Shown: positions 43,247 through 54,714, counted from the first letter of the stretch. The stretch is 64,000 nt of DNA from Stenopsyche tienmushanensis (GCA_008973525.1 WACJ01000502.1:2604001-2668000); one strand, 5' to 3'. The notes: generated by a model not told the origin, from the letters alone. A program made the numbers and translations.

Positions 43247-44229
43247 GCGACAAAATTTATAAACAATGTACGTATTTAATAAAAACAGCATCAAATGAAT
43301 GTTTCCGAGCTTGCCACCCAGAAGATGGCCGATTATTAATAAGATAACAGGGTGCGGCTGCCAACTTTAGGGGTGTCGTTCGAAGGATTCGAAGGCGATG
43401 ATGTAGGCAGGGTCGGAAGGTGCGAAGGAGGATATTATCGGGAATGTGCCCGGGCAGTCAGTCAGCCCCGGGCGCCCATTCCACCGGGCGAATCCCATTT
43501 GTCACGGGCCGCCACCTGTACGCATAATTAACGCCCCGCGGGGGGGTGGACAAAAATCGGGCAAAATTAAAGCGGCGACCCATTTGATGAATTGGCTTTA
43601 ATAAATGCGACAATATAGCTTTTTTTTCGGGCGCTCACTTCAACTGCTATCGTTTGATTTATGGAGAGGCTCCGTTTGCGACGTAATGTCTACGTTGAAT
43701 AGACGGATCGTTGTTGCCATAACTCTCTTTGTGCGCTCCGACGAGGAGTGAACATTTGGGCGTTCGATTTTTTTGACAGTTGTCAAAACGAGAAATAATC
43801 GCTCGCGATTGTGAATGGGCAAAAATTGATTCGGGCCTTTGTGATTCAATCGAAATCGTGGAATTTCGCGGAAAATCGAGAAGATGCATTGGAGCGTTTT
43901 CAAAATTATCAACCCAATGACTGCCAAAAATTATCTTTTTTTGAGATAAAAATAATTTTTGGATTCGTTATTAACGCTAGGTTTATCGCAGATGTGAATT
44001 TGATGGATTTGAATTTCACGAGCAAAATTATTATATAAAAACTCTGCTAATATTTTCTAGTACTTTTGTTCCATTTCTTGGAATGATAGGAATATATTCT
44101 CAAATTTATATCTCTATCAGATTTGTAATTTAGACCCGACTAATTTTATTATTAAACATAATAAACCGGTTTTGTTCATACACATATTTATCTGGTAACA
44201 AATTTAATCTGATCTGAACCAAAATCATT
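43247..44229. other. GC-richest single-copy island outside LTR-A
   Basis: 43360-43600 is clearly GC-rich (GGGCCGCCACCTGTACGC, CGCCCCGCGGGGGGG) and contains an E-box-like CACCTG next to CATAATTAAC. 43600-43930 has intermediate composition with overlapping minus frames (43640-43927, 43659-43889) without recognised domains. 44040-44229 is AT-rich. Mixed E-box and homeodomain-like cores suggest, but do not show, regulatory DNA. Confidence 0.35.
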
Positions 44230-44536
44230 ATATATAAAAATGTCTATATGTATGTATGTATGTATTGTATAAGATCCTATACCATTCATCCGATTGCGAT
44301 GAAACTTTGAGGAATTATTGTGTGCATACCAACGAAGGTTTTTGAATTAATACAACCATTGTTTGAGTGCACAATTTGTTTTGGGAGACGTTTAGCATAG
44401 AGTGCGCATAATTTTGGTTCCCAACCCATCAGCCCGCGCTACACGTGGCCTAAAGCAATAAACCACGTAACTGTATTTCTTTTTAGATGATTACTAAGTG
44501 TGTATGGCATTGCTATGCATGCTGGGTACTCGCTAG
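44230..44536 (+). mobile_element. Helitron-like element, copy 4, near-complete
   Basis: It starts in TATATAAAAATGTCTATATG with a (TATG) run, then CCATTCATCCGATTGCGATG, CCGCGCTACACGTGGCC and AAGCAATAAACCACG. It ends GCTGGGTACTCGCTAG followed by T. TATATA-start and CTAG-T end fit a non-autonomous Helitron inserted at A/T. About 307 bp; no coding. Confidence 0.5.
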
Positions 44537-44806
44537 TAATATATAAAATTAATTGTTCCATGAAAAATACCTTTTCAATGTGTCGAATCAAATATCAGCA
44601 TAGCTGCAAGTTTCAAACACAACGAGATGAAACTGTTTTAAAATGATTTATGGAAATCCTTAGATTGATGCGTTTTCACAAGAAAATAACGATCTAAATC
44701 CTGGAGGGAATTTATAAACAATAGCCAAGCGTACCCTACGAAAATATTTGAATTTTTGAACAATTAATTTATTCAAAAAGTTCGATGCCAGTTTGTCTTG
44801 CATATA
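44537..44806. other. AT-rich spacer
   Basis: Nothing recognised. Confidence 0.3.
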
Positions 44807-45170
44807 CAAATTGCGGCAGGGAAATTACCTTATTTTATAAATGAATAACATAAACACTATAGGAGATATCCGTTTAATTCTACTTTTTATGATACAGAGA
44901 AACATTCAAAGTTTTTATTTATTATATTTTTAAAATTATATAATTAATGTAGCCTCAGCTATGATCAATGAATTAAGATAATCGAATTTTGGAGCTTTTA
45001 TATTGAAGCATTGATCAGAACGGAAGGCACTTTAATGATATAATTTTTAAAATATAATAAATAAAACTTTAAATGTTTTTTAATGGCAAGAATATAAAAT
45101 TAAATTGATATCTCTTATATTGTTTGTGTTATTCATTTATAAAATAAGGTAGTTTCCCTGACGCATTTTG
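44807..45170. mobile_element. TIR element F, complete copy with about 120-bp arms
   Basis: The left arm AAATTGCGGCAGGGAAATTA, CCTTATTTTATAAATGAATA... is matched by the inverted right arm, AAAATGCGTCAGGGAAACTA, CCTTATTTTATAAATGAATA.... Arms extend to about 44940 and back from about 45050, with an AT-rich centre. Relatives are at 31906, 59410 and 63740. No frame. Long arms make it a foldback/MITE-like element; superfamily not identified. Confidence 0.65.
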
Positions 45171-45669
45171 TATGTATTAAGTTTTCGGCCATCATACATT
45201 TCTTCAAGCTTTTTTCTCAATTTATAGTCAAGAATATCGAAGAATTGTTGAATATGTTAAAGATATAATGTTGCTGGTTTGTCTATCAAGATAATGTCTC
45301 GAAATATTATCATTTGTACGTTTTGTGATCCAGGAATGGATCATGCGTCTCGATTCCCAAAAATGCATCTATACGTCGTTTATCTATTATCATCATCATC
45401 CAGATCTCTATTCTATGCGGCAATATTAATGACCATAAGAGCTAATTTAAATGAAATTGGATATGTTTCGTTCTCTTCAAACTTTATAGTTAATAAAAGT
45501 AAAATGAAGTATATTTTTTACCTTTTAACTTTATCATCGGCAGAGTTAGTTCACTCAGTTTACCCGCCTATCTCCCACTAGCGTAATTGAATACGATATC
45601 TGAACGCTTGCTGTGTGCATATATTATATAAACACCAGCAATCCAGAGGTTCAAAAGCTGAACCACACA
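45171..45669. other. spacer
   Basis: AT-rich. A 100-codon plus frame (45279-45581) has hydrophobic patches but no recognised motif; probably chance. Confidence 0.25.
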
Positions 45670-46190
45670 CTGCAGTGATGAAATTTAACGAAATAAGCTC
45701 GCGAATTGAATTCCGCGAAAGTTAGTTCGGACTCACGAGACTGCAACTAACACGAACATCAGTCTGAATTCATAATTGATATTAGCTGTACGTATACGGA
45801 GCTGAGTGCTCGTCTCTAAAATGCAAGTTGTTATCTGGCAGTGGATCTCTAGCAAAAGCTCCGGTTCTTTAGAGAAGAGCGAGCTTCCCGTTCGTGAGAA
45901 AACCGCATGAATAATGCTCCCCATTGTGGCTGAATTGGATTGGTGCATATGGCGATACGTGCTTGGAGGGTTAACAACAACACACAATAGTCGCAAATGT
46001 GTTACCTTCCCGAATGTTAGAGATTTCGTATCAAATATAATAAAGCGTATCGTAAAGCCATTGCCTTTGAGAAAGGTAAACGTCGTTTGAAAGGAGACCG
46101 CTCCTGTGACGGAGGGTGCTTCGAGTGCCTTCGGTCTGTAATTTGTAGTCACACCTCGGGATTAATCCTTGGCGTTCGGATGCAGGATGG
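45670..46190 (-). other. GC-richer island with a 139-codon minus frame
   Basis: The minus frame 45733-46152 is the longest unassigned minus frame in the right half. It has moderate Cys and many Thr/Ser, no signal peptide and no recognised domain. Composition is less AT-rich than the flanks and no copy exists in the window. It could be an exon or a regulatory island; the sequence does not decide. Confidence 0.22.
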
Positions 46191-46724
46191 ATCTTTAAAG
46201 ACAAGTTTACACATTCGTTAGCAAAGAATAATTAGATTGAACTACGGCATTGAATATCAACATCGTCGCCTTGGATAATAACATGGTATTATATGAATTA
46301 TCATTGAAATAAACGATCATTCAAATGTGACGCCTAGATGTGAGCATTGTATAATTTTTACACATGACGTCTTTTTAAATGATATAAGCCATTTTGTTTT
46401 AGTAGAAAGTAGTACAATTTCAGGCATGGACAGGTATATAACAACGAACGAGAGATCCACTGTTTTCAAGCAAAATTATCAAATCTGAGATGAATCTTCG
46501 TGCCATTCATATAAACATTTGTGCAAATCTCTGCTTCCAAATTATTGGCAGACTTCAGTCTTAGACAAATAAGGGTCTGTAATGTTCATTGAATAAATTG
46601 TTGGATCGTAAATATAAGTTTCAGCAAAAATGAGCTCGCAATTATCAGCTTCATTCTTAATAAAAAATATATATATTTGCGATAAAAAATTATGTTAATG
46701 TAATTGATAATGATCCTCGTTGAT
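46191..46724. other. AT-rich spacer
   Basis: Nothing recognised. Confidence 0.3.
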
Positions 46725-46860
46725 GTAATGAGACAGAAGGTCGACGCATTGGTTGTGGAAAAATGTATACTAAACGCGGCTTGTTTGTCTTCCACATTAC
46801 ACTGGTGTCAGATACGGCAGGAAGTTGAAGATGCTGAGCTATCATGGATAGCAAATAGAA
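46725..46860 (+). mobile_element. LTR-C junction fragment, copy 3
   Basis: GGTCGACGCATTGGTTGTGG, AAAATGTATACTAAACGCGG, CTTGTTTGTCTTCCACATTA, CA then CTGGTGTCAGATACGGC. It is the clearest of three copies and aligns with 17700-17790 over about 90 bp. Confidence 0.45.
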
Positions 46861-46884
46861 AATATGAACATTACCAACATGGGG

Positions 46885-47150
46885 ACCTTCCTCTGACCCG
46901 AGCTATATATCGGTCCCGCTATTTGAAATCGAACCGAGTTTTCGTATAGTGGCTTAGATCCTAGACTCGTATTGTGAAGGTTCAGGTTTAAATCCAGATT
47001 GTGGAAATAAAATTCACCGTACCAATAAATTTGGGAGATTGAAAATATTAATATTTCTGATCGATTGTCTCGATCTAGGTTTATCCTGATTTTCTGGATT
47101 AGAAAAAGTTAATACTGAAACGATTAATAAGGTCGTTTATTAAAATTTTT
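46885..47150 (+). repeat. SINE-like repeat with tRNA-like head, copy 2
   Basis: 46948-46998 reads TAGTGGCTTAGATCCTAG, then GGTTCAGGTTTAAATCC. These fit degenerate A-box (TGGCTTAG) and B-box (GGTTCRANNCC) promoter words about 35 bp apart, as in tRNA-derived SINEs. The body (TTTCTGATCGATTGTCTCGA and onward) aligns with 18965-19130. The short stretch before the head (46885-46930) resembles 36108-36150. Confidence 0.4.
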
Positions 47151-47239
47151 CAACAATAATTATATTATCATTTATGTATAATGATAATTTTGTTACTCAC
47201 GCATAGATTCTTTCCTCTCCTATCTTTTCAAAATAATCC

Positions 47240-47460
47240 TATCCTTAATTTACTACGTGTGGCAATGGGAAACATAAATACATAACGCCTTAAAATTGAA
47301 GGGAGTGGCTTCATGGTTTGCGTGTCCAACTGGTCCGAATTTCGCACCATTGATATATCGAAAGAGCGCCACGTGATCAGACGCCATGCTCGAACATCTC
47401 CGCAGAATATGGTCTGCGTTCATGAATCGATCTCCGCACGGATAATCCAAAGTCAGTGAA
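47240..47460. repeat. unnamed repeat H, copy 3
   Basis: CTTAAAATTGAAGGGAGTGG and GTGTCCAACTGGTCCGAATT match 18745-18780. A 65-codon minus frame (47253-47450) covers it, without motif. Confidence 0.4.
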
Positions 47461-48964
47461 AGTCCAAAGCAACGTATATACTTGAACTGTACATAAGTGT
47501 TCTCAAAATTTCACTTGATTTTACGAGAAAACGAATATTTATGCGTTGTGCAAATTGCATATTTTTGTAGCGTTTTGCCCTCATTGCAATATCAGGTTAA
47601 CAAACTTCAATCCACTGCATCAAAAATTATCAATCGAATCATGACCCAATTAATCGGAATTCAATTTTTGTGCATCGACAATATATAATTTTGAATTCCA
47701 TTATAATTTCATGTGTTCCATAATAAAATTTCTATGATGATATTTGATATTAATTAGTTCATGTGACGAGAAATTCAAATTTGTCAGTCCGAAGTTCCAT
47801 CGGGGATTTTTTGCTAGTTTTCGGCTAATATTTGAATGGGAAAAAATTATATCTAGCTGGAAGCTCAAACAAAGAGCGCACGGGAGAAAACAAACACATT
47901 TTTACAAAAGCATTCCACCATTGAAATATGATTAAGTTTTTAGGGTCGGGCAGAGTGGCCCCGCATTGCTGAGGTATTTGATCTGATATGAATAGTTGAT
48001 GTGTTTGCTATTTAAACATTTATGGCCGAAAACAATAGGGAACTCCGAACCGTAAGAGGTTTCGTGGGGAGGGTAGGAAATTTCATATCCGACTATTGTC
48101 AGCGCCAGGCATCCATCATTGGGGAGGACGCCCTGGGCGAAATATTTCCAACAATGAAAGTGTTACCGCTCGCTGATATTTTAAACATTGACGTGCGCCC
48201 GTTTAAGGGTTATTGATATGAACGTTTGTACTTGCGACGACGATAAAATAACAATGTGGATGTTCTCCTCGGAAACTACCGGAACAATTTCTGGCGATAA
48301 TGTCCCGGTGCCAAAGAGCCCAAACAATGTTGGGAATTATGATCGAAGATTATGGGTAATTTAAGTTGACTGCGGAACAAGTGAAGTTAATTTCCCGCGT
48401 CTCGGATAATACCCCGACGTATTAAAGCAAAGTTATACTTATCAATAACGACGCACAAACAATATATTATTACATCAAATATATTCATATCAATCTAAAA
48501 ACGCCAAACATAAAAAAATTGATGCGAGTGTATGCATGGTATAACATATAAACATGCCGACATGTTGCTAATGAACGTGCATACGGTGATTGTGAGACCC
48601 AAGCGGTATAATCAATTTATTTACAATGGATACAATATTGTTCCATTTTTTAAGTCATAGAATAATTTCAGAATATTTTAAAGTGATTTCCATTACAAAA
48701 AGAGCGCCTAACAATTGATCTTAATATTTAAATTGCTTGTTATTGTCTTAATCGTTTTAAATTGCCGTTTCAATTGCGAATGCCGTTTGATATTTACCGA
48801 AGGCCGACTTCAATTAAACTTCTAATATTGCTTAATGACTGAGTAATGGATTATCCGAAATGTTGATGATGAAAAATATGACGATGATAGCATTTTTGAC
48901 GTCATCCGACAGTGTTATTGGATGTAGGTGATATTAAAAAATCAACAGTAAGACCAGTAAAGCA
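47461..48964. other. single-copy stretch with GC-richer island
   Basis: 47940-48430 is less AT-rich and single-copy. A 64-codon plus frame (48022-48216) has no recognised domain. The rest is AT-rich. Candidate regulatory island. Confidence 0.3.
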
Positions 48965-49100
48965 GAATTAAAGGGTATTTAAATAGGGACGCTTGAAATT
49001 TATTAGATTATAGCGGCCATGTTATTAAAGCAATATCAATCAAATTTATCTTGCATTATTCAGTAATATATAGCAAATCATCATGAAAGATGATGGCTTT
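48965..49100 (+). mobile_element. mariner-like 5' end, repeat I copy 2
   Basis: AAAGGGTATTTAAATAGGGA, CGCTTGAAATTTATTAGATT, ATAGCGGCCATGTTATTAAA and TTATTCAGTAATATATAGCA align with 22660-22760. No coding follows. Confidence 0.45.
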
Positions 49101-49135
49101 AAATAGCGTGTTTTAATCATATGAATACCTACGAC

Positions 49136-49790
49136 TAGCGAATCCAATCCCTGGATCCTGGATAGTTTCAGGTGCTCATGAATCCCGGGATTAGTAAACA
49201 TAATCCCGATAAGTTCGGGATTGTAATTTTTATCAAACGAATAAATCGAGAAATTCCCGCCGAATTCTAGACGCTTGGAAACAGTGGCGTAACTAGTAGA
49301 TTGGCGAGCTTAGGACGACGCCTAGGGGCAATAACTGTCTAATCCCGGTGTCGGCACGTGGATTCAGTGACCTAACCTTTCCCTACCGGTGATGTATTTA
49401 CTACACCTCGACTCTAATAATGGGAATATCGATATGAAATATAATAGATACGGGGTTAAAAAAAATTGTATTCCTCCGTAATATAATTACGAATTACATA
49501 AAAGTATTATAATATGTAAGTATTCATCTGCAGCGCCGCTAAAATAAATTATTTGTCGGGAAATCGGGAATTTTGCGAGTTTTAGTCCCTGTCTCAGCGG
49601 AAAGGAATTTTATCAGTCACATTGATGATGTTATACGAAAATTGGGGTTCACACGATCATCATCTCGGACTAGCATTTAAATATCTGGTGATGATACCCC
49701 TCCAACGAGTGTGGAGGCTGGGCGTGCATTTTCAGCAGCAAGTTGCCTGGCTTCCAAAATCAGATCTAAACTAAATGACGAAACACAAAT
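49136..49790 (+). mobile_element. hAT element copy 2, right end lost
   Basis: It starts TAGCGAATCCAATCCCTGG at 49136. Interior blocks match copy 3: GGAAACAGTGGCGTAACT, CTACCGGTGATGTATTTACT and ATATCGATATGAAATATAAT. The transposase remnant near 49711-49780 reads MEAGRAFSAASCLASKIRSK then LNDET. After about 49790 the family sequence stops and the GATTGGATTCCCTA end is missing, so no target duplication can be checked. Confidence 0.7.
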
Positions 49791-50261
49791 TTTTGATCAA
49801 ATTTATCGATGTAAGTTCCGGCAAATTCAACCAGATTTATACGACAAGAATAAGATTCAATTGAAATTTAAAAAAAAATATCACGTGTCCTACACGATAT
49901 TGTAGGTTAAGCGGTTAAAAATTATTTCAGGATAAAACTCAATATTCAAATAGTTACTTTCGAATATATTTGAATTATGGATTATGGCATCTTCAACAAG
50001 CGAAACAACAACCGTAGGATCTGAGAGATGTATGCAAATGCAGTTTAATATTTGGGGCACGAGCCGCTGAAACAACGTTACGTTATCTCTTCAGCAAGCT
50101 GTCAAGTACATAAACGTCGATGTCAGTCGGTGGTAACCCTACCACCCCTAAGATGCACATTTAGCATATTTGAATAATATCGTTAACAACAGGAATTTAT
50201 TATGTAAAATGTTCCTTAAATGAATGGAAAATAAAATCATCGAGTAAGAGGTAAAAAAAGG
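49791..50261. other. spacer
   Basis: AT-rich. Nothing recognised apart from a 61-codon minus frame (49890-50075). Confidence 0.3.
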
Positions 50262-50355
50262 GCGTGTCCTGGTTGACACAATTTCAATCCTTGCAGGCAT
50301 CTAAATTATAAAAAGGTAAAAGATTATTAATAAGTAAATATGTCGCTATAGTCCC
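50262..50355. repeat. repeat D, inverted copy
   Basis: GGCGTGTCCTGGTTGACACA, ATTTCAATCCTTGC and GTCGCTATAGTCCCTACC are the reverse of 22073-22170. It abuts piggyBac-like copy B2. Confidence 0.5.
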
Positions 50356-50360
50356 TACCA

Positions 50361-50554
50361 TAAATAAAAAGTATTGTTTATGTTTACGCAAAGAAATTGC
50401 CGAATATTGTGTGCTCTCGACAGTGTTTATTTATATATGTACAAGATTCATACAAGCTGCGACGGTCCTAATAGATAAGTGGATTTGTATGGATGATAAG
50501 TGGCAGATCTATGTTTATGATGATTTAAAATTAGCTCACTACTCAAAGGGTTAA
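50361..50554 (-). mobile_element. piggyBac-like short element B, copy B2
   Basis: Reverse-oriented B family: TATTTATATATGTACAAGAT, AAGCTGCGACGGTCCTAAT and CTCACTACTCAAAGGG with TTAA at 50551-50554. The right half of the family is missing and repeat D lies there instead. Confidence 0.6.
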
Positions 50555-51599
50555 GATGCCATCGAAGCCGCCTTCAAATAAGGGAGCTTTTAAATCGAAA
50601 TGTAATATGTATATACAAAAGTCAGGTAAAAAATTGGCTCATAATATGAAATCATAAGTTCGGTATAATTACATGATAATTCATTCGAAGTGCGTTCATG
50701 ACTCCGTTTAAGTGCTCATTAAGAGCCCACTTAAGACTTATCTATTTTTTAGTTTTCTACCCAAAAAAAAAATAATGTTGAATGCTATTACTTACGGTGT
50801 TAAGCTTGTATTATGAAGATAATTGGCTTTTTTAGTATCTGTTTATAAACGCGTTAACACTCAAACAGACGGCGGGATAATAATTGTGGATTTATCATAA
50901 TCGAAATCGTGCTAACGACCTCCACAACGTGATCGCATGGACGTGACATCGGCGGTCAAATGTGATCGTGTACGCTTTTAACCCGTTCCTTGCCCCTCCC
51001 CAATGGACGCTGAAATTAGGTGAAATATTAACAGCTTCGTGAATAATCAGGGGAGCACCGGACTTCTGCGGTTCGGCGTTTGTTTGAATTGTTAACGAAG
51101 AGTGACGTATCGCAAAAACATTTAACGAAGTTAGTGCGGGGCGAGCTCGCATGATCTAATTTAAAAGGGCACATTCGAATCGACAGCCGGGAACAAAACG
51201 CATTCGTCCGCGAGATATGAATGTGAATTTCATAGCGTTACACCGGTGGGTTGTATGTAATTCGGGAGACGATTAGTTTTTATGTCCGGGCGTCACGTGT
51301 ATGTGACGATTAATGCTTTTTGACGACACTATTTGTTTGCTGCTGAAAATTTCGACACCACATCGAGGGTTGATGATATTTTAAATTTTCGCAATGGTCG
51401 GTTCATCAGTTTTCGACAGTTTTGGATAACAGATTTAGGCTAGACCCCAATGCATACGAAGCGCTACATCAGTTTAAAAATCAATTGAATTGTTCAGAAA
51501 TGATGATAAAAAAACTTGATATCAAATGGCTCGCCACTTGTCGAAGGTTTTCTATTGAACTGAAATCGAAAATGGAAATATTTTTTTGATTTTTAATAT
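50555..51599. other. single-copy stretch with GC-richer island
   Basis: 50870-51310 is less AT-rich, with an 85-codon minus frame (50895-51152) without recognised motif. No repeat copy. Candidate regulatory island. Confidence 0.3.
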
Positions 51600-52320
51600 G
51601 TGTAGGCAGTCAACTAAGCTATGAAAATTAAAAAATATATTAAATTAAAAAAATAGTAGGCTTTTTAGTTAATCTTTCATATTTTTTACCATTTTCTTGA
51701 TAATTTTTACCCCAAAAAAATTATTCATTTACGCGAAAATCTTAAATTTTTTGCTTAGTGGACTAGATAATATTATATTGAGAAAAATCCCAAAATTTCA
51801 GTCAGATCGATCAATAACTTTTTAAGCTACAACTGGCGAACATTTTAAAAATGCAGTTTCGAGATAGTCTCGTTCAATGTTTCAATGCGATAAAACTATC
51901 AATTTTAGTGTCTTATTGATCAACCAATGATTCCAGGTGCATATAATAGATCTTCAGCTTTCTCAAAAAGTTGATTATCTTCGACTAACTGTTGTTTTCG
52001 GGCTATACGAGCTGCTTTTATCTCAGAAAGACTCTTACGGTTCTATCTTGCTACCCGTGCTTCATCGGTATTTTCAGCAAAGATTTTACAGTAGATGCCA
52101 ATAATTATATTTAATGTATTCATCATCTTCAAAATTAAAACATTCATTAGCATTTTGGGTATGGACATCCAAACATCTTTTTGAAGTAATTCATCCCTGG
52201 ACAAATCTTTATAAATTGGTAAGAGATGCTGTTTTATCTGTTGGCCAAGAAATGGAGTCAGATCTTCAAGCTTTGGATATTTTTTAAAGCAATGGTTTTC
52301 TGCAGTTTGCATCGGCTTTT
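51600..52320 (-). pseudogene. MULE-like transposase C-terminal remnant
   Basis: The minus frame 52043-52312 contains IKQHLLPIYKDLSRDELLQK and DVWMSIPKMLMNVLILKMMN. It resembles the end of an insect MULE-type transposase family with a PIYKDLS...LL...NES..VWxxxPK pattern. Downstream (52040-51900), after a stop, the same phase region reads NRKSLSEIKAARIARKQQLV and EDLLYAPGIIG, compatible with that family's basic tail. 51600-51900 is AT-rich non-coding. The assignment rests on remembered pattern only. Confidence 0.35.
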
Positions 52321-53036
52321 GACCCCAGTCGGGTTCCCATGATAATGTCTTTTTTTTAAATCCCTCAAACTTCTCTATCTTTCGTTCCTTGGCTATGATA
52401 CAGCATGAGTGTCATGAATCCACCAACATTTCCAAGTTAAAATGCGCATGTATCTGCGAATATTAATTTCTGTGGAAAGATTATGACGAAAAAATGTCCA
52501 GTACAAAAAGCGTGACATTTTTTGGCCTTACCCAAGAAAAAATAAAGGATGACAATTAAAATGTCGACAAAGGAACCAGCGTGACGTCACGCAAAATAAT
52601 AAAGCCTCGAAAATCAATGAGCAGGATTTTCGCAAAGTACGTAATTATAGGCGTTCTTTGAAAAACCATGGATAGGGTTACGTCTAGCTTCTAGGTAAAG
52701 AATCGAAAACTTTGGCCGCGCCACCGCCAAAGACAATGCGAAGCACCGAAGTTTATATGGAGCGAGGAAATAATAGAATATCCTGAACAATGGAGCTCTG
52801 TGCGAAATTGATTGCTCTATTTTGTTTTCAAGTATTCGACAAGAGAGAAATTGTCCCAAGAAAGCATGCAATGATAATTATTGCTAATTAAATGTGGTGG
52901 AAGCGATTCCACTTAAATCCGACTCTTGATTTTTGGCCAGGTACGCTCGGCATTTGCCCCCAATTTCACAGGGATAAAATGGCAGGATAAGATTATCTGT
53001 TTATAAAACATTACACAGATGGGTTATCAATGCTGT
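52321..53036. other. single-copy stretch
   Basis: Mixed composition, GC-richer at about 52580-52900. An 85-codon minus frame (52614-52871) has no recognised motif. Confidence 0.3.
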
Positions 53037-53040
53037 TTAA

Positions 53041-53486
53041 TTAGCTCGAGCGATATAGAAAGAGCATTCTCGCGCATTGAGTGCGGATATTAGTGCATTG
53101 GTGACAGAGACGGAAATAGTGTCTTGCATCTCCCTATACACTCGTACAAAAATGCTGTAAAATTACCCCTACACGCCTAAATATTTTCAAATATTACGAT
53201 AGAAACGTATCAACTGTATCGATTGATCCAAATTTATCGATTTCAAGCTTCAACATTTTATTACTAAAATTAAAGACACACGTATTTATTGTTCATATTA
53301 ACGCAAAAAATAACGCATATTGTGTGCTATCAATAGTGTAAAGGTTAATTTATTAATATACAAGCTTTAAATATGCTGCGCGGTCCTGAGAGAAAGTGGA
53401 TTTATTTGAATGATAAGCGGTGGACATTTGAATATAGCATTTATGTTTAACTGCATTCAAAATTAATTCATTAATAAGTAGGTTAA
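53041..53486 (-). mobile_element. piggyBac-like short element A, copy A9, near full length
   Basis: Reverse orientation and nearly complete: GAGCATTCTCGCGCATTGAG, GTGTCTTGCATCTC, ACCCCTACACGCCTAAATAT, GGTTAATTTATTAATATACA, GCTGCGCGGTCCTGAGAG and, at the end, TCATTAATAAGTAGG with TTAA at 53483-53486. About 446 bp without the extra middle segment found in A5 and A11, so it is a shorter form. No transposase frame. Confidence 0.65.
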
Positions 53487-53929
53487 TTTAAGCTCCTGAA
53501 CCATTTTTATAATAAGCATCAAATATATCCCCAGATGTTTAAATGCCTTGATGAACTTACTAGAGATATACATCAATGATATTCTTCTCTATAAATTATT
53601 CTCGCTAAAAATAATCAAAAAAGGCAAAGAAGTAAAGTTAAAGTGGAACGATGAAACTTTATTAAATATTTCATTCGAATTTTACTATTTGTTGGATATG
53701 CAGGAACGATTTAGTAGCAAAGTTAATGACCTGAAATATATTCGAATTTATAATGGTGAACATTTAGTTCGATGATAAATTGAAAATTGGCAATATCGTT
53801 TAATTTATCAAAATTGAATATTAGAGCTGTAGATATAATACGCTATTATAGATGCAATAACATTTTTCCTTCTGTGGAAACATGATTTTCTTAAAGTTAA
53901 TAATTTTTTTGAAAAAGATCTTTGAGTGG
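53487..53929. other. AT-rich spacer
   Basis: A 75-codon plus frame (53548-53775) has AT-rich composition and no motif. Nothing else recognised. Confidence 0.3.
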
Positions 53930-53937
53930 GTTCTGAC

Positions 53938-54714
53938 TAGGGAATCCAGTCCCGGGATCCCTGACAGTTTTAGGTGCTCATGAACTCCGGGATTAGTAAA
54001 CGTAGTCCCGAAAAAATCGGGATTGAAATTTTTATCTAACATAAATCGTACACCTCACCAGCATGTTGAAGGCTACCAAATTGAGACAATCTCGCCAAAA
54101 TCTGGACGCTTGGAAACAGTGGCGTAACTATTATTTGGCGAGCTTAGGCGATGCACAGGGGCAGTGACTGTCTAATCTATGTACTATAAATATATTCAGT
54201 ACATGTATGTTTTTCAAATTGTTATATTAACCTTTCCGTACCGGTGATGTATTTACTACACTTCGACTCTAATAATGGGAATATCGATATGAAATATAAT
54301 AGATACGGGGTTAAAAAAAATTGTATTCCTCCGTAATATAATCACGAATCATATAAAAGTATTATAGTATATAAATATTCATCTGCAACGACGGAAATAA
54401 ATAATTTGTTGGGAAATCGGGAATTTTGCGAGTTTTATTCCGAGTCTCAGCAGATAGGAATTTTATCAGTCACATTGATAGTGTTATATGAAAATGGGGG
54501 CTCACGCGGTTATCAACTCTAGCATTTGAATATCTGATGACGATACTTCTAACGAGTGTAGAGACTGAGTGTGCATTTTTAGCAGCAGATTGCCTGGCTA
54601 TCAAATTCAGATCCAGACTAAATGAGGAAACACTCGATGCTTTAATGTTACTTAAACTATTGAAAGTCCCGATCCCGGGATCCCGGAACTTTTGGCTCGG
54701 GATTGGATTCCCTA
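53938..54714 (+). mobile_element. complete hAT element, 777 bp, copy 3
   Basis: Ends TAGGGAATCCAGTCCCGGGA and, inverted, TAGGGAATCCAATCCCGAG. A perfect 8-bp duplication GTTCTGAC flanks it at 53930-53937 and 54715-54722. It carries the same interior as copy 2 and a transposase scrap near 54545-54650 (SVETECAFLAADCLAIKFRS, then RLNEETLDALMLL), the hAT dimerisation region with changes. Non-autonomous, opposite orientation to copy 1. Confidence 0.85.
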
